From Segatella copri (GTDB lineage: Bacteria; Bacteroidota; Bacteroidia; Bacteroidales; Bacteroidaceae): 64,000 bases of DNA. Shown here piece by piece: positions 26,980-36,529 of this stretch (positions within the stretch are counted from its first letter, which is position 1; every line of letters begins with the position of its first letter). The stretch spans positions 372,001 to 436,000 of the forward strand of contig NZ_JAPDUW010000001.1 in assembly GCF_026015295.1 (NCBI RefSeq). The letters are read 5' to 3'. The notes below the pieces were generated by a model that made no database searches, was not told the origin of the DNA, and saw nothing but the letters and a program-made list of their open reading frames with translations. The position numbers and the translations under genes are program-made.

Positions 26980-26998
26980 TATAATAAGGTATAAGAAC

Positions 26999-28570
26999 AT
27001 GAAACTGAATAATATTGAATTGAGTTTTGATAATTTCGCTTCTGAAATGGCGAAGTTGAAGAACGAGAAGCATTTCGACTACCTTGTTACCATCATCGGT
27101 GAAGACTTCGGTGAGGAAGGTCTCGGATGTATCTATATTCTCGAGAATACTCAGACCAACGAGCGCTGCTCAGTAAAGACCATCGCCAAGAAGGTGGATG
27201 GCAGTGATGTAATTCCTACAGTAATTAACCTTTGGAAGGTAGCTGACCTTCTGGAGCGTGAAGTCTTCGATTTCGTCGGCATCAAGTTCCTGGGTCACCC
27301 AGACATGCGTCGTCTCTTCCTCCGTACCGATTTCCAGGGCTATCCATTGCGCAAGGACTTCGATATGAGTCCTGAGGCAAACAAGTTCCCTTGCACTGAT
27401 GAGCCTGAGGATGACTTCACCGTGGAGTATTCCTTGAGCGAGGATGGACATCTCGTTGCTACAGAGAAGCGTCGCTTTGATGAGAACGACTATGTTGTCA
27501 ACATCGGTCCTAACCACCCATCTACCCACGGTGTGCTCCGATTGCAGACTGTTATTGATGGTGAGACTGTGAAGCGCATCTATCCACACCTCGGTTATAT
27601 TCACCGTGGTATCGAGAAGATGTGGGAGAATATGACTTATCCTCAGACCTTGGCATTGACCGACCGTCTGAACTATCTTTCTGCGATGATGCACCGCCAC
27701 GCATTGGTAGGCGTTATCGAAGAGGCGATGGGTATCGAACTCTCAGACCGTATCCGCTACATCCGTACCATCATGGATGAGTTGCAGCGTATCGACTCAC
27801 ACTTGTTGTACCTCGGCTGTACCGCACAGGACTTGGGTGCCTTGACAGCATTCCTTTACTGTATGCGCGACCGTGAGCACGTATTGAACGTGATGGAGGA
27901 GACAACCGGTGGCCGTCTGATCCAGAACTACTACCGTATCGGTGGCCTTCAGGCAGATATCGACCCTAACTTCGTTCAGAACGTGAAGACTCTCTGCAAG
28001 TATCTCCGTCCGATGATTCAGGAGTACCTCGACGTATTCGGTGACAACGTGATTACTCACAACCGTCTCGAAGGTGTAGGTCCAATGAACTATGAGGATT
28101 GTATCAACTATGCTGTAACCGGTCCTGCCGGCAGAGCATCAGGTTGGAAGAACGATACCCGCAAGCGTCATCCATACGATATGTACGACAAGGTAGAGTG
28201 GAAGGAAATCACCCTTACCGGTTGCGATTCAATGGATCGTTACTATGTACACATCCAGGAGTTGTATCAGAGCTTGGACATCATCGAGCAGTTGATCGAC
28301 AACATTCCAGAGGGTGAGTACTACATCAAGCAGAAGCCAATCATCAAGGTTCCAGAGGGACAGTGGTACTTCTCTGTAGAGGGTGCCAGCGGCGAGTTTG
28401 GTGTATATCTCGACTCAAAGGGTGACAAGAGTCCATACCGTATGAAGATGCGTCCGATGGGTCTCTCACTCACAGGAGCTTTGGATCCAATGCTCCGTGG
28501 TCAGAAGATCGCCGACCTCATCACTACAGGTGCAGCAATCGATTTCGTAATCCCTGATATTGATAGATAA
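26999..28570 (+). CDS. nuoCD: NADH-quinone oxidoreductase fused subunits C and D
   Basis: A 523-residue fusion: NuoC-like part about 1-140 (WKVADLLEREVFDFVGIKFLGHPDMRRLFL...GYPLRKDF) and NuoD-like part about 145-523 (NIGPNHPSTHGVLRL, HRGIEKMWENMTYPQ, and the C-terminal DIDR). The quinone-site His of NHPSTHG is present. CD fusion is seen in several bacteria, including Bacteroidota and E. coli. Peripheral arm of complex I. Confidence 0.95.
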   Translation: MKLNNIELSFDNFASEMAKLKNEKHFDYLVTIIGEDFGEEGLGCIYILENTQTNERCSVKTIAKKVDGSDVIPTVINLWKVADLLEREVFDFVGIKFLGHPDMRRLFLRTDFQGYPLRKDFDMSPEANKFPCTDEPEDDFTVEYSLSEDGHLVATEKRRFDENDYVVNIGPNHPSTHGVLRLQTVIDGETVKRIYPHLGYIHRGIEKMWENMTYPQTLALTDRLNYLSAMMHRHALVGVIEEAMGIELSDRIRYIRTIMDELQRIDSHLLYLGCTAQDLGALTAFLYCMRDREHVLNVMEETTGGRLIQNYYRIGGLQADIDPNFVQNVKTLCKYLRPMIQEYLDVFGDNVITHNRLEGVGPMNYEDCINYAVTGPAGRASGWKNDTRKRHPYDMYDKVEWKEITLTGCDSMDRYYVHIQELYQSLDIIEQLIDNIPEGEYYIKQKPIIKVPEGQWYFSVEGASGEFGVYLDSKGDKSPYRMKMRPMGLSLTGALDPMLRGQKIADLITTGAAIDFVIPDIDR

Positions 28571-28572
28571 TT

Positions 28573-29658
28573 ATGTTTGATTTTAGTATAGTAACAACAT
28601 TCATCGACAATCTGCTTCGCCAGACCTTGGGTCTGGGCGACTTCCTGTCGATTCTGATTGAGTGCGTGCTCGTGGGTATCTGTATTTTGACAGCATACGC
28701 CCTCATCGCTATCGTACTTATCTTCATGGAGCGTAAGGTGTGTGCCTACTTCCAGTGCCGTCTCGGCCCTATGCGTGTAGGTCCTTGGGGTATCTTCCAG
28801 GTATTCGCCGACGTGCTCAAGATGTTGATCAAGGAGATCTTCGCTGTAGATAGAGCCGACAAGCTGCTCTACTACATAGCACCATTCCTCGTGATCATTG
28901 CCTCTGTAGGTACTTTCTCATTCCTTCCATGGAACAAGGGAGCACATATTCTTGACTTCAACGTAGGTGTATTCCTCATCACAGCCGTAAGTTCTATCGG
29001 CGTGCTGGGTGTGTTCCTCGCTGGTTGGGCATCTAACAACAAGTACTCTGTGGTATCTGCCATGCGTGGTGCCGTACAGATGATTTCTTACGAGATGTCT
29101 CTCGGTCTCTGTCTGATTTCTGCAGTCGTTCTTACCGGCACCATGCAGGTAAGTGGTATCGTAGAGGCACAGACTGGTGCTTGGAACTGGTTGATTATCA
29201 AGGGTCATGTGCCAGCTATCCTGGCTTTCCTCGTATTCCTCGTAGCAGGTAATGCTGAGGCAAACCGTGGTCCTTTCGACTTGGCTGAGGCTGAGAGTGA
29301 GTTGACCGCTGGTTACCACACTGAGTATTCAGGTATGGGCTTCGGTTTCTACTACCTGGCAGAGTACCTCAACCTCTTCGTGATTTCTGGTATCGCTTCT
29401 ACCGTATTCCTCGGTGGTTGGGCGCCATTGAACATCGGTATCGAGGGCTTCGACAATCTGATGAACCTCATCCCAGGTTTCATCTGGTTCTTCGGTAAGA
29501 CCTTCGCGGTGGTATGGCTCCTGATGTGGGTACGTTGGACATTCCCACGTCTCCGTATCGACCAGATTCTGAAGTTGGAGTGGAAGTATCTGATGCCATT
29601 GTCACTGGTCATCCTGATCTTGATGACAGTATGCGTAGCATTCGGATTCCACGGATAA
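28573..29658 (+). CDS. nuoH: NADH-quinone oxidoreductase subunit H
   Basis: A 361-residue membrane subunit with about eight to nine helices. FMERKVCAYFQCRLGPMRVGPWGIFQ and NRGPFDLAEAESELTAGYHTEYSGM are NuoH signatures at the quinone cavity. It starts 2 bases after the nuoCD stop. Confidence 0.97.
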   Translation: MFDFSIVTTFIDNLLRQTLGLGDFLSILIECVLVGICILTAYALIAIVLIFMERKVCAYFQCRLGPMRVGPWGIFQVFADVLKMLIKEIFAVDRADKLLYYIAPFLVIIASVGTFSFLPWNKGAHILDFNVGVFLITAVSSIGVLGVFLAGWASNNKYSVVSAMRGAVQMISYEMSLGLCLISAVVLTGTMQVSGIVEAQTGAWNWLIIKGHVPAILAFLVFLVAGNAEANRGPFDLAEAESELTAGYHTEYSGMGFGFYYLAEYLNLFVISGIASTVFLGGWAPLNIGIEGFDNLMNLIPGFIWFFGKTFAVVWLLMWVRWTFPRLRIDQILKLEWKYLMPLSLVILILMTVCVAFGFHG

Positions 29659-29692
29659 TCTTTAATACACATTATTATAATAATAAGAAAGT

Positions 29693-30223
29693 ATGTCTAA
29701 CAATTCATATTTCGGCGGTATTGCAGCGGGTTTGAAGACCCTCGCTATCGGTATGAAGACTACCATGAAGGAGTACTTCACACCAAAGAGCACAGAGCAG
29801 TATCCTGAGAACCGCAAGACTACACTCCACATCTCTCCACGTTTCCGTGGTCGCCTGGTCTTCGTTCGTGATGAGAACGAGGCTTACAAGTGTGTGGGTT
29901 GTACATTGTGTGAGAAGTCATGCCCTAACGATACCATCAAGATTCAGACCGAGATGGTGGAGGACCCAGAGACAGGCAAGAAGAAGCGCAAGCTGGTAGA
30001 TTACCAGTACGACTTGGGCGACTGCATGTTCTGCGAACTCTGTGTGAACGCATGTAACTTCGGTGCAATCAAGTTTGTCAACGATTTCGAGAATGCAGTC
30101 TTCGACCGCAACAAGTTGGTGATGCACCTTGACAAGGAGGTTTATAAGGGCGGAAGCCTTCCTAACCTCATCGATGGTGGTGCCCCATTGGAAATCGGTA
30201 AGTTTAACACCAAGACTAAGTAA
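29693..30223 (+). CDS. nuoI: NADH-quinone oxidoreductase subunit I (two [4Fe-4S] clusters)
   Basis: A 176-residue ferredoxin-like subunit. The two cluster motifs are Cys67-70-73-77 (CVGCTLCEKSCP) and Cys111-114-117-121 (CMFCELCVNACN). It joins the membrane and peripheral arms of complex I. Confidence 0.96.
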   Translation: MSNNSYFGGIAAGLKTLAIGMKTTMKEYFTPKSTEQYPENRKTTLHISPRFRGRLVFVRDENEAYKCVGCTLCEKSCPNDTIKIQTEMVEDPETGKKKRKLVDYQYDLGDCMFCELCVNACNFGAIKFVNDFENAVFDRNKLVMHLDKEVYKGGSLPNLIDGGAPLEIGKFNTKTK

Positions 30224-30238
30224 GGAGGACTTTAGACA

Positions 30239-30766
30239 ATGATAACAGCAAATTTATTTATGTTCGTCATCTTGGCAGTAGTCATCCTTGGCTCAGCCAT
30301 CATGTGCGTGTTCACCAAGCGCATCATGCGTGCGGCAACCTTCCTGTTGTTCGTACTCTTCGGTGTAGCAGGCATGTTCTTCCTGCTCGACTATACTTAT
30401 CTGGGTGCAGCTCAGATTTCTGTATATGCCGGTGGTATCACCATGCTTTATGTCTTCGCTATCCAGTTGGTATCAAAGCGTACCCTCCAGGGTCTTTTGG
30501 AGCATGTCAAGGGTAGCAAGGTTGTAGGTCGCGCACTCGTCTGCCTCGTTGGTTTCGTAACCTTGGCAGTCATCGTGTTGAAGAATCACTTTATTGATAT
30601 GGCTGCAACCGTAGCCGACACCGAGGTGCCAATGGACCAGGTAGGTTCTGCACTGGTAGGTGCTGACAAGTATGGCTATGTATTGCCATTCGAGTTTATC
30701 TCTGTATTCCTGTTGGCATGTATCATCGGTGGTATCTTAATCGCAAGAAAGGAGGATAAGAAATGA
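30239..30766 (+). CDS. nuoJ: NADH-quinone oxidoreductase subunit J
   Basis: A 175-residue membrane subunit with five helices. The YLGAAQISVYAGGITMLYVFAIQLV stretch with its central pi-bulge glycines is typical of NuoJ. It overlaps the nuoK start by 4 bases. Confidence 0.95.
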   Translation: MITANLFMFVILAVVILGSAIMCVFTKRIMRAATFLLFVLFGVAGMFFLLDYTYLGAAQISVYAGGITMLYVFAIQLVSKRTLQGLLEHVKGSKVVGRALVCLVGFVTLAVIVLKNHFIDMAATVADTEVPMDQVGSALVGADKYGYVLPFEFISVFLLACIIGGILIARKEDKK

Positions 30767-31071
30767 TTCCAGTACAATATTTCTTCGTGCTCTCAGCACT
30801 CTTGTTCTTCATCGGAGTCTATGGCTTCTGTACACGCCGTAACCTCGTTGCCATGCTCATCTCCATCGAGCTTGTATTGAATGCAGCCGATTTGAACTTC
30901 GCTGTGTTCAACCGCATCCTCTTCCCAGGACAGTTGGAAGGTTTCTTCTTCACATTGTTCTCTATCGGAGTAGCAGCAGCCGAGACAGCCGTAGCGCTCG
31001 CTATTATTATCAACGTTTACCGCAACTATCACAGTGACCAGGTGAACAGTATTGAAAACATGAAATTCTAA
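30763..31071 (+). CDS. nuoK: NADH-quinone oxidoreductase subunit K
   Basis: A 102-residue membrane subunit with three helices. The two conserved glutamates of the proton path are visible in MLISIELVLNAADLNF and AAAETAVALAI. Coupled to nuoJ by a 4-base overlap. Confidence 0.96.
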   Translation: MIPVQYFFVLSALLFFIGVYGFCTRRNLVAMLISIELVLNAADLNFAVFNRILFPGQLEGFFFTLFSIGVAAAETAVALAIIINVYRNYHSDQVNSIENMKF

Positions 31072-31077
31072 AAGACA

Positions 31078-33033
31078 ATGGAATACAATTATGCATTTTT
31101 GATACTTCTTCTGCCATTCCTGAGCTTCCTGGTTCTGGGACTTGTGGGTATGAAGATGAAAAGACCGGTAGCAGCACTCATCGGTACCGTATTGATGGGC
31201 TGTGTATTCGCGATGTCTGTATATACAGCATACGAGTACTTCTTTGCAGTGGGTCGTGATGCCTCTACAGGTATGTACCCAACTGTTACCGTATTTAATT
31301 TCACATGGTTGAAGTTTACTGAGTTGCTCACCTTCAACATCGGTTTCCGTCTGAGCCCAATCTCCGTATTGATGCTCATCGTGATTACCACCGTCAGCTT
31401 CATGGTTCACATCTACAGCTTCGGCTATATGGCAGAGCGCGATGAGAACTACAAGGTTGAGGAATATGAGAAGGGTATGCAGCGTTTCTACGCTTATCTG
31501 AGCCTCTTCACCATGTCAATGTTGGGCCTGGTAGTAGCTACCAACATCTTCCAGATGTATCTGTTCTGGGAGTTGGTGGGTGTCTGCTCATACCTGCTCA
31601 TCGGTTTCTACTATCCAAAGCATGCTGCAGTTCATGCCAGCAAGAAGGCGTTCATCGTAACCCGTTTCGCTGACCTCTTCTTCCTCATCGGTATCCTGTT
31701 CTACAGCTTCTATGTAGGAACCTTCAACTACGACTTGAATGCTCAGCCAGAGCTCAACTCTGCTTTGGCAGGTGCAGCTTGGGTAATGCCAACAGCGTTG
31801 TTCCTCATGTTCATCGGTGGTGCCGGTAAGAGTGCGATGTTCCCATTGCACATCTGGTTGCCAGATGCGATGGAGGGTCCAACTCCTGTTTCTGCGTTGA
31901 TCCACGCCGCTACCATGGTTGTAGCCGGTGTTTATCAGGTAGCCAGCCTCTTCCCAATCTGGGTACAGTATGCTCCTGAGACATTGCACTATGTAGCTTA
32001 CATTGCAGCCTTCACCGCATTCTATGCAGCAGCCGTAGCTTGCTGCCAGCGTGATATCAAGCGTGGTCTGGCTTTCTCTACTATCTCTCAGATTGCCTAC
32101 ATGCTCGTAGCGCTCGGTGTTTGCTTCGCAGTAGATAACCACCACGGTGGTTTGGGTTACATGGCTGGTATCTTCCACCTGTTTACCCACGCTATGTTCA
32201 AGGCATTGCTCTTCCTCTGCTCTGGTGCCATCATCGTCATCATCGGCAGTAACTTCAAGGAGTACATGGGCGGTCTGCACAAGTACATGCCTATTACCAA
32301 CATCTGCTTCCTCATCGGTTGCTTGGCGATTGCAGGTATTCCTCCATTCGCAGGTTTCTGGTCAAAGGATGAGATTATCTCAGCTTGCTTCCAGTTCTCT
32401 CCATTTATGGGCTGGTTCATGACAGTGGTTGCCGGTATGACTGCATTCTACATGTTCCGTCTCTACTACGTTATCTTCTGGGGACAGAGCTACTATGAGC
32501 TTGATCCTGAGAACCGTCGCAAGCCACAGGAGGTTCCTTTCGTGATGTGGGGTCCATTGGTATTCCTCGCCATCATCTCTTGCCTCTGTGGTTTGATTCC
32601 ATTCGGTCACTTCGTATCTGCTACAGGTCAGAGCTACGATATCCATATCGACATGAGTGTGGCAACAACCTCTGTTATCGTTGCTATCATCGGTATCGGT
32701 CTGGCTACTTACATGTATGCTCCTAAGAAGACTCCATTGGCAGACGCTTTGGCTAAGAAGATGCCTAAGTTGCACAAGGCTGCCTTGAACCGTTTCTATA
32801 TCGACGATGCTTGGCAGTTCTTCACCCACAAGATTGTCTTCGGTTGCTTCTCAAAGCCAATCGCATGGTTCGACCGTCGCGTTATTGATGGTACCTTCAA
32901 CTTCATGGCTTGGGGTACTCAGGAGGCAGGCGAAACCATCCGCCCATGGCAGAGTGGTGATGTTCGCAGCTATGCTATCTGGTTCCTCACCGGTACCGTA
33001 GCATTGACATTGTGCCTGCTCGCACTTCTTTAA
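31078..33033 (+). CDS. nuoL: NADH-quinone oxidoreductase subunit L (antiporter-like)
   Basis: A 651-residue antiporter-like subunit at the far end of the membrane arm. Motifs include FQMYLFWELVGVCSYLLIGFYY (Glu), GAGKSAMFPLHIWLPDAMEGPTPVSALIHAATMV and the Lys/His path in FHLFTHAMFKALLFL. The long C-terminal lateral helix follows about residue 540. Confidence 0.97.
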   Translation: MEYNYAFLILLLPFLSFLVLGLVGMKMKRPVAALIGTVLMGCVFAMSVYTAYEYFFAVGRDASTGMYPTVTVFNFTWLKFTELLTFNIGFRLSPISVLMLIVITTVSFMVHIYSFGYMAERDENYKVEEYEKGMQRFYAYLSLFTMSMLGLVVATNIFQMYLFWELVGVCSYLLIGFYYPKHAAVHASKKAFIVTRFADLFFLIGILFYSFYVGTFNYDLNAQPELNSALAGAAWVMPTALFLMFIGGAGKSAMFPLHIWLPDAMEGPTPVSALIHAATMVVAGVYQVASLFPIWVQYAPETLHYVAYIAAFTAFYAAAVACCQRDIKRGLAFSTISQIAYMLVALGVCFAVDNHHGGLGYMAGIFHLFTHAMFKALLFLCSGAIIVIIGSNFKEYMGGLHKYMPITNICFLIGCLAIAGIPPFAGFWSKDEIISACFQFSPFMGWFMTVVAGMTAFYMFRLYYVIFWGQSYYELDPENRRKPQEVPFVMWGPLVFLAIISCLCGLIPFGHFVSATGQSYDIHIDMSVATTSVIVAIIGIGLATYMYAPKKTPLADALAKKMPKLHKAALNRFYIDDAWQFFTHKIVFGCFSKPIAWFDRRVIDGTFNFMAWGTQEAGETIRPWQSGDVRSYAIWFLTGTVALTLCLLALL

Positions 33034-33066
33034 TGAAAGTCTCACAATTAAGTAAATAGAAAAGAA

Positions 33067-34566
33067 ATGAATTTAAGTATATTCGTCATAGTACCACTCC
33101 TGATGTTGCTCGGCCTCTGGTTGGCACGCAACGACAAGCAGGTTCGTGGTGTGATGGTAGCAGGTGCCAGCGTATTGCTCGGTCTCTCCATCTATTTGGT
33201 GTTTGCATTTCTCGAAGCTCGTGAGACAATGCCAGCCGACCAAGCTCCGATGCTCTTCACCTACTGTGTGCCTTGGTTTGAACCATTGCACATCAACTAT
33301 TCACTCGGTGTGGATGGTATCTCAGTGGTGATGATTCTCCTGACTTCTATCATCGTGTTCACCGGTACATTTGCTTCCTGGCAGATGGAGCCAATGAAGA
33401 AGGAATACTTCCTCTGGTTCACACTCCTGAGCATCGGTGTATATGGCTTCTTCATCTCTATCGACATGTTCACCATGTTCATGTTCTATGAGGTTGCGCT
33501 GATTCCTATGTACCTCCTCATCGGTGTATGGGGTAGTGGTGCAAAGGAGTATTCAGCCATGAAGTTGACTTTGATGTTGATGGGTGGTTCAGCCCTTTTG
33601 GTTATCGGTATCCTGGGAATCTACTTCTACAGTGGTGCTCAGACCTTCGAAATCCTCGATATCGCTCACCATACCAATGGTGCTCATGCGATTCCAGAGA
33701 GCGTGCAGAACGTGTTCTTCCCATTGCTCTTCATCGGTTTCGGTATCCTCGGTGCGCTGTTCCCATTCCACACATGGTCTCCTGATGGTCACGCAAGTGC
33801 GCCAACAGCCGTATCTATGTTGCACGCCGGTGTATTGATGAAGCTTGGTGGTTACGGTTGCTTCCGTATCGCCATGTTCCTCTTGCCAGCTGCTACTCAC
33901 GGATTCTGGATTAAGGTGTTCCTCGTGCTGACTACTATCTCTATCGTATATGGTGCTTTGTCAGCATGTGTACAGACCGACTTGAAGTACATCAACGCTT
34001 ACTCATCAGTATCTCACTGTGGTATGGTGCTCTTCGCTCTCTGTATGATGACCGAGACAGCCGCTACTGGTGCAATCCTCCAGATGTTGTCTCACGGTTT
34101 GATGACCGCCCTCTTCTTCGCCGTTATCGGTATGATTTACCATCAGGCTGGTACACGTGACGTACGTTACCTGGGTGGTTTGATGAAGATTATTCCATTC
34201 CTCTCTGTAGGTTATGCAGTAGCTGGTTTGGCTAACCTCGGTTTGCCAGGTTTCTCAGGTTTCGTAGCCGAGATGACCATCTTCGTAGGTTCATTCCAGA
34301 ATGCAGATACATTCCATCGCGTATGTACCATCATCGCATGTACCTCAATCGTAGTAACAGCGGTTTACATCTTGCGTTGTGTTGGTAAGATCCTTTATCA
34401 GAAGGTTCCTAATCCAAAGTTGGAGAAGCTTCACGATGCTACCTGGGACGAGCGTATCGCTGTAGCAGGTCTTATCGCCTGCGTTGCAGGTCTCGGTATG
34501 TTCCCACTCTGGGCAGAGAAGATTATCATGGACGCTGTAGGTCCTATCTTTAGTGTAATCATGTAA
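33067..34566 (+). CDS. nuoM: NADH-quinone oxidoreductase subunit M (antiporter-like)
   Basis: A 499-residue antiporter-like subunit. FMFYEVALIPMYLLIGVWG holds the conserved Glu, FHTWSPDGHASAPTAVSMLHAGVLMKLGGYG the Lys-bearing helix, and MLSHGLMTALFFAVIG the third. Proton translocation in complex I. Confidence 0.97.
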   Translation: MNLSIFVIVPLLMLLGLWLARNDKQVRGVMVAGASVLLGLSIYLVFAFLEARETMPADQAPMLFTYCVPWFEPLHINYSLGVDGISVVMILLTSIIVFTGTFASWQMEPMKKEYFLWFTLLSIGVYGFFISIDMFTMFMFYEVALIPMYLLIGVWGSGAKEYSAMKLTLMLMGGSALLVIGILGIYFYSGAQTFEILDIAHHTNGAHAIPESVQNVFFPLLFIGFGILGALFPFHTWSPDGHASAPTAVSMLHAGVLMKLGGYGCFRIAMFLLPAATHGFWIKVFLVLTTISIVYGALSACVQTDLKYINAYSSVSHCGMVLFALCMMTETAATGAILQMLSHGLMTALFFAVIGMIYHQAGTRDVRYLGGLMKIIPFLSVGYAVAGLANLGLPGFSGFVAEMTIFVGSFQNADTFHRVCTIIACTSIVVTAVYILRCVGKILYQKVPNPKLEKLHDATWDERIAVAGLIACVAGLGMFPLWAEKIIMDAVGPIFSVIM

Positions 34567-34581
34567 TAAATATCAGAAGAA

Positions 34582-36033
34582 ATGAATTACAGTCAATTTT
34601 TAAATATGATTCCAGAAGCTACCCTGATGGTAGTTCTGTTGATCACTTTCATTGCTGACTTCTGCAGTTCCAAGAGCGCAGACCGTAAGTGGTTCAATCC
34701 TCTGGTATGTCTCTTGATGGTGGCTCACATTGCCATCAATATCTTCCCAACAGAAGCCACAGAGGCATTTGGCGGCATGTACACAACAGGTCCTGCTGCC
34801 GGTGTCTTGAAGACCATCCTGGCGCTGGGTACCCTCATCGTGATGGTACAGGCTAAGGAGTGGTTGAGCCGCAAGGACACAGCCTTCAAGGAGGGTGAGT
34901 TCTATATGCTGATTATCTCTACCTTGCTCGGTATGAACATGATGGTTAGTGCCAACCACTTCCTCCTGTTCTTCCTCGGTCTCGAAATGGCATCTGTGCC
35001 AATGGCTTGCTTGGTAGCATTCGATAAGTACCGTCACAATTCTGCTGAGGCAGGTGCTAAGTTCATCCTTACTGCTACTTTCTCAAGTGGCGTGATGATC
35101 TACGGTATCTCTCTGCTCTATGCTGCTTGTGGTACTTTATACTTCGATGATGTAGCAAAGGTTATTTCTGCATCTCCATTGACCATCGCCGGTATGGTAT
35201 TCTTCTTCAGTGGTCTCGGTTTCAAGATTTCCTTGGTTCCTTTCCACTTCTGGACAGCAGATTCATACCAGGGTGCACCAACTACTGTTACAGGTTACTT
35301 GTCAGTAGTATCTAAGGGTGCTGCAGCGTTTACTCTCTGCGCTATCCTCATGAAGGTGTTCCAGCCAATGGTAGAGTACTGGACCGTGTTGCTTTACATC
35401 GTGATTGTACTTTCTATCACTATCGCCAACCTGTTTGCCATCCGTCAGAGCGACCTGAAGCGTTTCATGGCATTCTCTTCTATCTCTCAGGCAGGTTACA
35501 TCATGTTGGCTGTGGTAGGTAACTCAGCGATGAGCGTGAGCGCCTTGACTTACTATGTATTGATTTACGTAGTAGCCAACCTGAGTGTCTTCACCATCAT
35601 CTCATCTATTGAGGAGCACAACAACGGTACAGTTCAGATGGACAGCTACAATGGTTTGTACAAGACCAACCCACGTCTGGCATTCCTGATGACCTTGGCA
35701 TTGTTCTCATTGGGTGGTATTCCTCCATTCGCTGGTATGTTCTCGAAGTTCTTCGTGTTCATGGCAGCAGTTGGTACACACGACATCCACACCACATTGG
35801 GAGCCTGGGCATACGGCGTAGTATTCATCGCGTTGGTAAACACTGTTATCAGCTTGTACTACTACCTGCTCATCGTGAAGGCTATGTTCATCAAGCACAG
35901 CGATAATCCGCTTCCTACTTTCCAGAGCGCATGCTCAACCAAGTTGGCGCTTGCTATCTGCACCGTAGGTATCGTAGCATTCGGTATTTGCTCATTCGTC
36001 TTCGACTGGATTTCAGTTGCAGTGAATGCGTAA
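34582..36033 (+). CDS. nuoN: NADH-quinone oxidoreductase subunit N (antiporter-like)
   Basis: A 483-residue antiporter-like subunit. [18 protein letters not shown] (Glu), [35 protein letters not shown] (Lys), and the [21 protein letters not shown] stretch fit NuoN. Last gene of the operon, which has no nuoE, nuoF or nuoG. Confidence 0.97.
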   Translation: MNYSQFLNMIPEATLMVVLLITFIADFCSSKSADRKWFNPLVCLLMVAHIAINIFPTEATEAFGGMYTTGPAAGVLKTILALGTLIVMVQAKEWLSRKDTAFKEGEFYMLIISTLLGMNMMVSANHFLLFFLGLEMASVPMACLVAFDKYRHNSAEAGAKFILTATFSSGVMIYGISLLYAACGTLYFDDVAKVISASPLTIAGMVFFFSGLGFKISLVPFHFWTADSYQGAPTTVTGYLSVVSKGAAAFTLCAILMKVFQPMVEYWTVLLYIVIVLSITIANLFAIRQSDLKRFMAFSSISQAGYIMLAVVGNSAMSVSALTYYVLIYVVANLSVFTIISSIEEHNNGTVQMDSYNGLYKTNPRLAFLMTLALFSLGGIPPFAGMFSKFFVFMAAVGTHDIHTTLGAWAYGVVFIALVNTVISLYYYLLIVKAMFIKHSDNPLPTFQSACSTKLALAICTVGIVAFGICSFVFDWISVAVNA

Positions 36034-36051
36034 ATCATCAATAATTTATAA

Positions 36052-36090
36052 AAATCCCAGCAATCGGTAAAAGATTGCTGGGATTTTTTT
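36052..36090 (+). terminator. Intrinsic terminator of the nuo operon
   Basis: AAATCCCAGCAATC and GATTGCTGGGATTT pair perfectly around a short loop, followed by TTTTT, 19 bases after the nuoN stop. Confidence 0.92.
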
Positions 36091-36112
36091 TGGTATTGTC
36101 TGAATTTTGCAG

Positions 36113-36120
36113 TAATTTTG
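36113..36120 (+). promoter_or_regulatory. -7 promoter element for the DUF4250 gene
   Basis: TAATTTTG followed by CACCC, directly after the nuo terminator and 67 bases before the ATG at 36187. Confidence 0.7.
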
Positions 36121-36186
36121 CACCCCGAAAGAGGCATGGTGCCTCAAGTAATCAATAATAAATATTAATTAATCAATATAAAAAGG

Positions 36187-36372
36187 ATGGATAAGTTACC
36201 AATGAATGATGTTCCGATGCTCGTAAGCGCCATCAACTTCCTGCTTCGTGACCACGAGTTTGAAACACTCGATGAGATTTGTAATCACTTCAATGTGAAC
36301 CGTGCGGCATTAGAAGCCCAAATGGCTACCCAAGGATTTGAGTGGTCAGAGCAGCAGAAGAAATTCTGGTAA
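36187..36372 (+). CDS. DUF4250 domain protein
   Basis: A 61-residue cytoplasmic protein. NDVPMLVSAINFLLRDHEFETLDEICNHFN matches the small DUF4250 family, which looks like a helix-turn-helix-type fold (helix-rich, residues 8-50), though no DNA target or role is known to me. It has its own promoter. Confidence 0.8.
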   Translation: MDKLPMNDVPMLVSAINFLLRDHEFETLDEICNHFNVNRAALEAQMATQGFEWSEQQKKFW

Positions 36373-36403
36373 AACCCACACGCCCAGAAATGTATAGTCA
36401 GCA

Positions 36404-36486
36404 CGCCCTGTAAGGGCAGAAGCTCCTAGCCCAGGGCAACACCCTGGGGTAAATATAATTGCATTTAAAAACGCCCTGTAAGGGCA
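36404..36486. repeat. CGCCCTGTAAGGGCA palindromic repeat pair
   Basis: Two identical 15-base palindromes (CGCCCTGTAAGGGCA, 36404-36418 and 36472-36486), each followed by an (A)AAGCT stretch, flank a third inverted repeat (CCCAGGG..CCCTGGG, about 36430-36448). This is the look of a REP-type intergenic element. It lies between the DUF4250 and YitT genes; no gene within. Confidence 0.7.
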
Positions 36487-36529
36487 AAAGCTTTTAAAAA
36501 AAATATAAATTGTAAATTATTAATTAATT

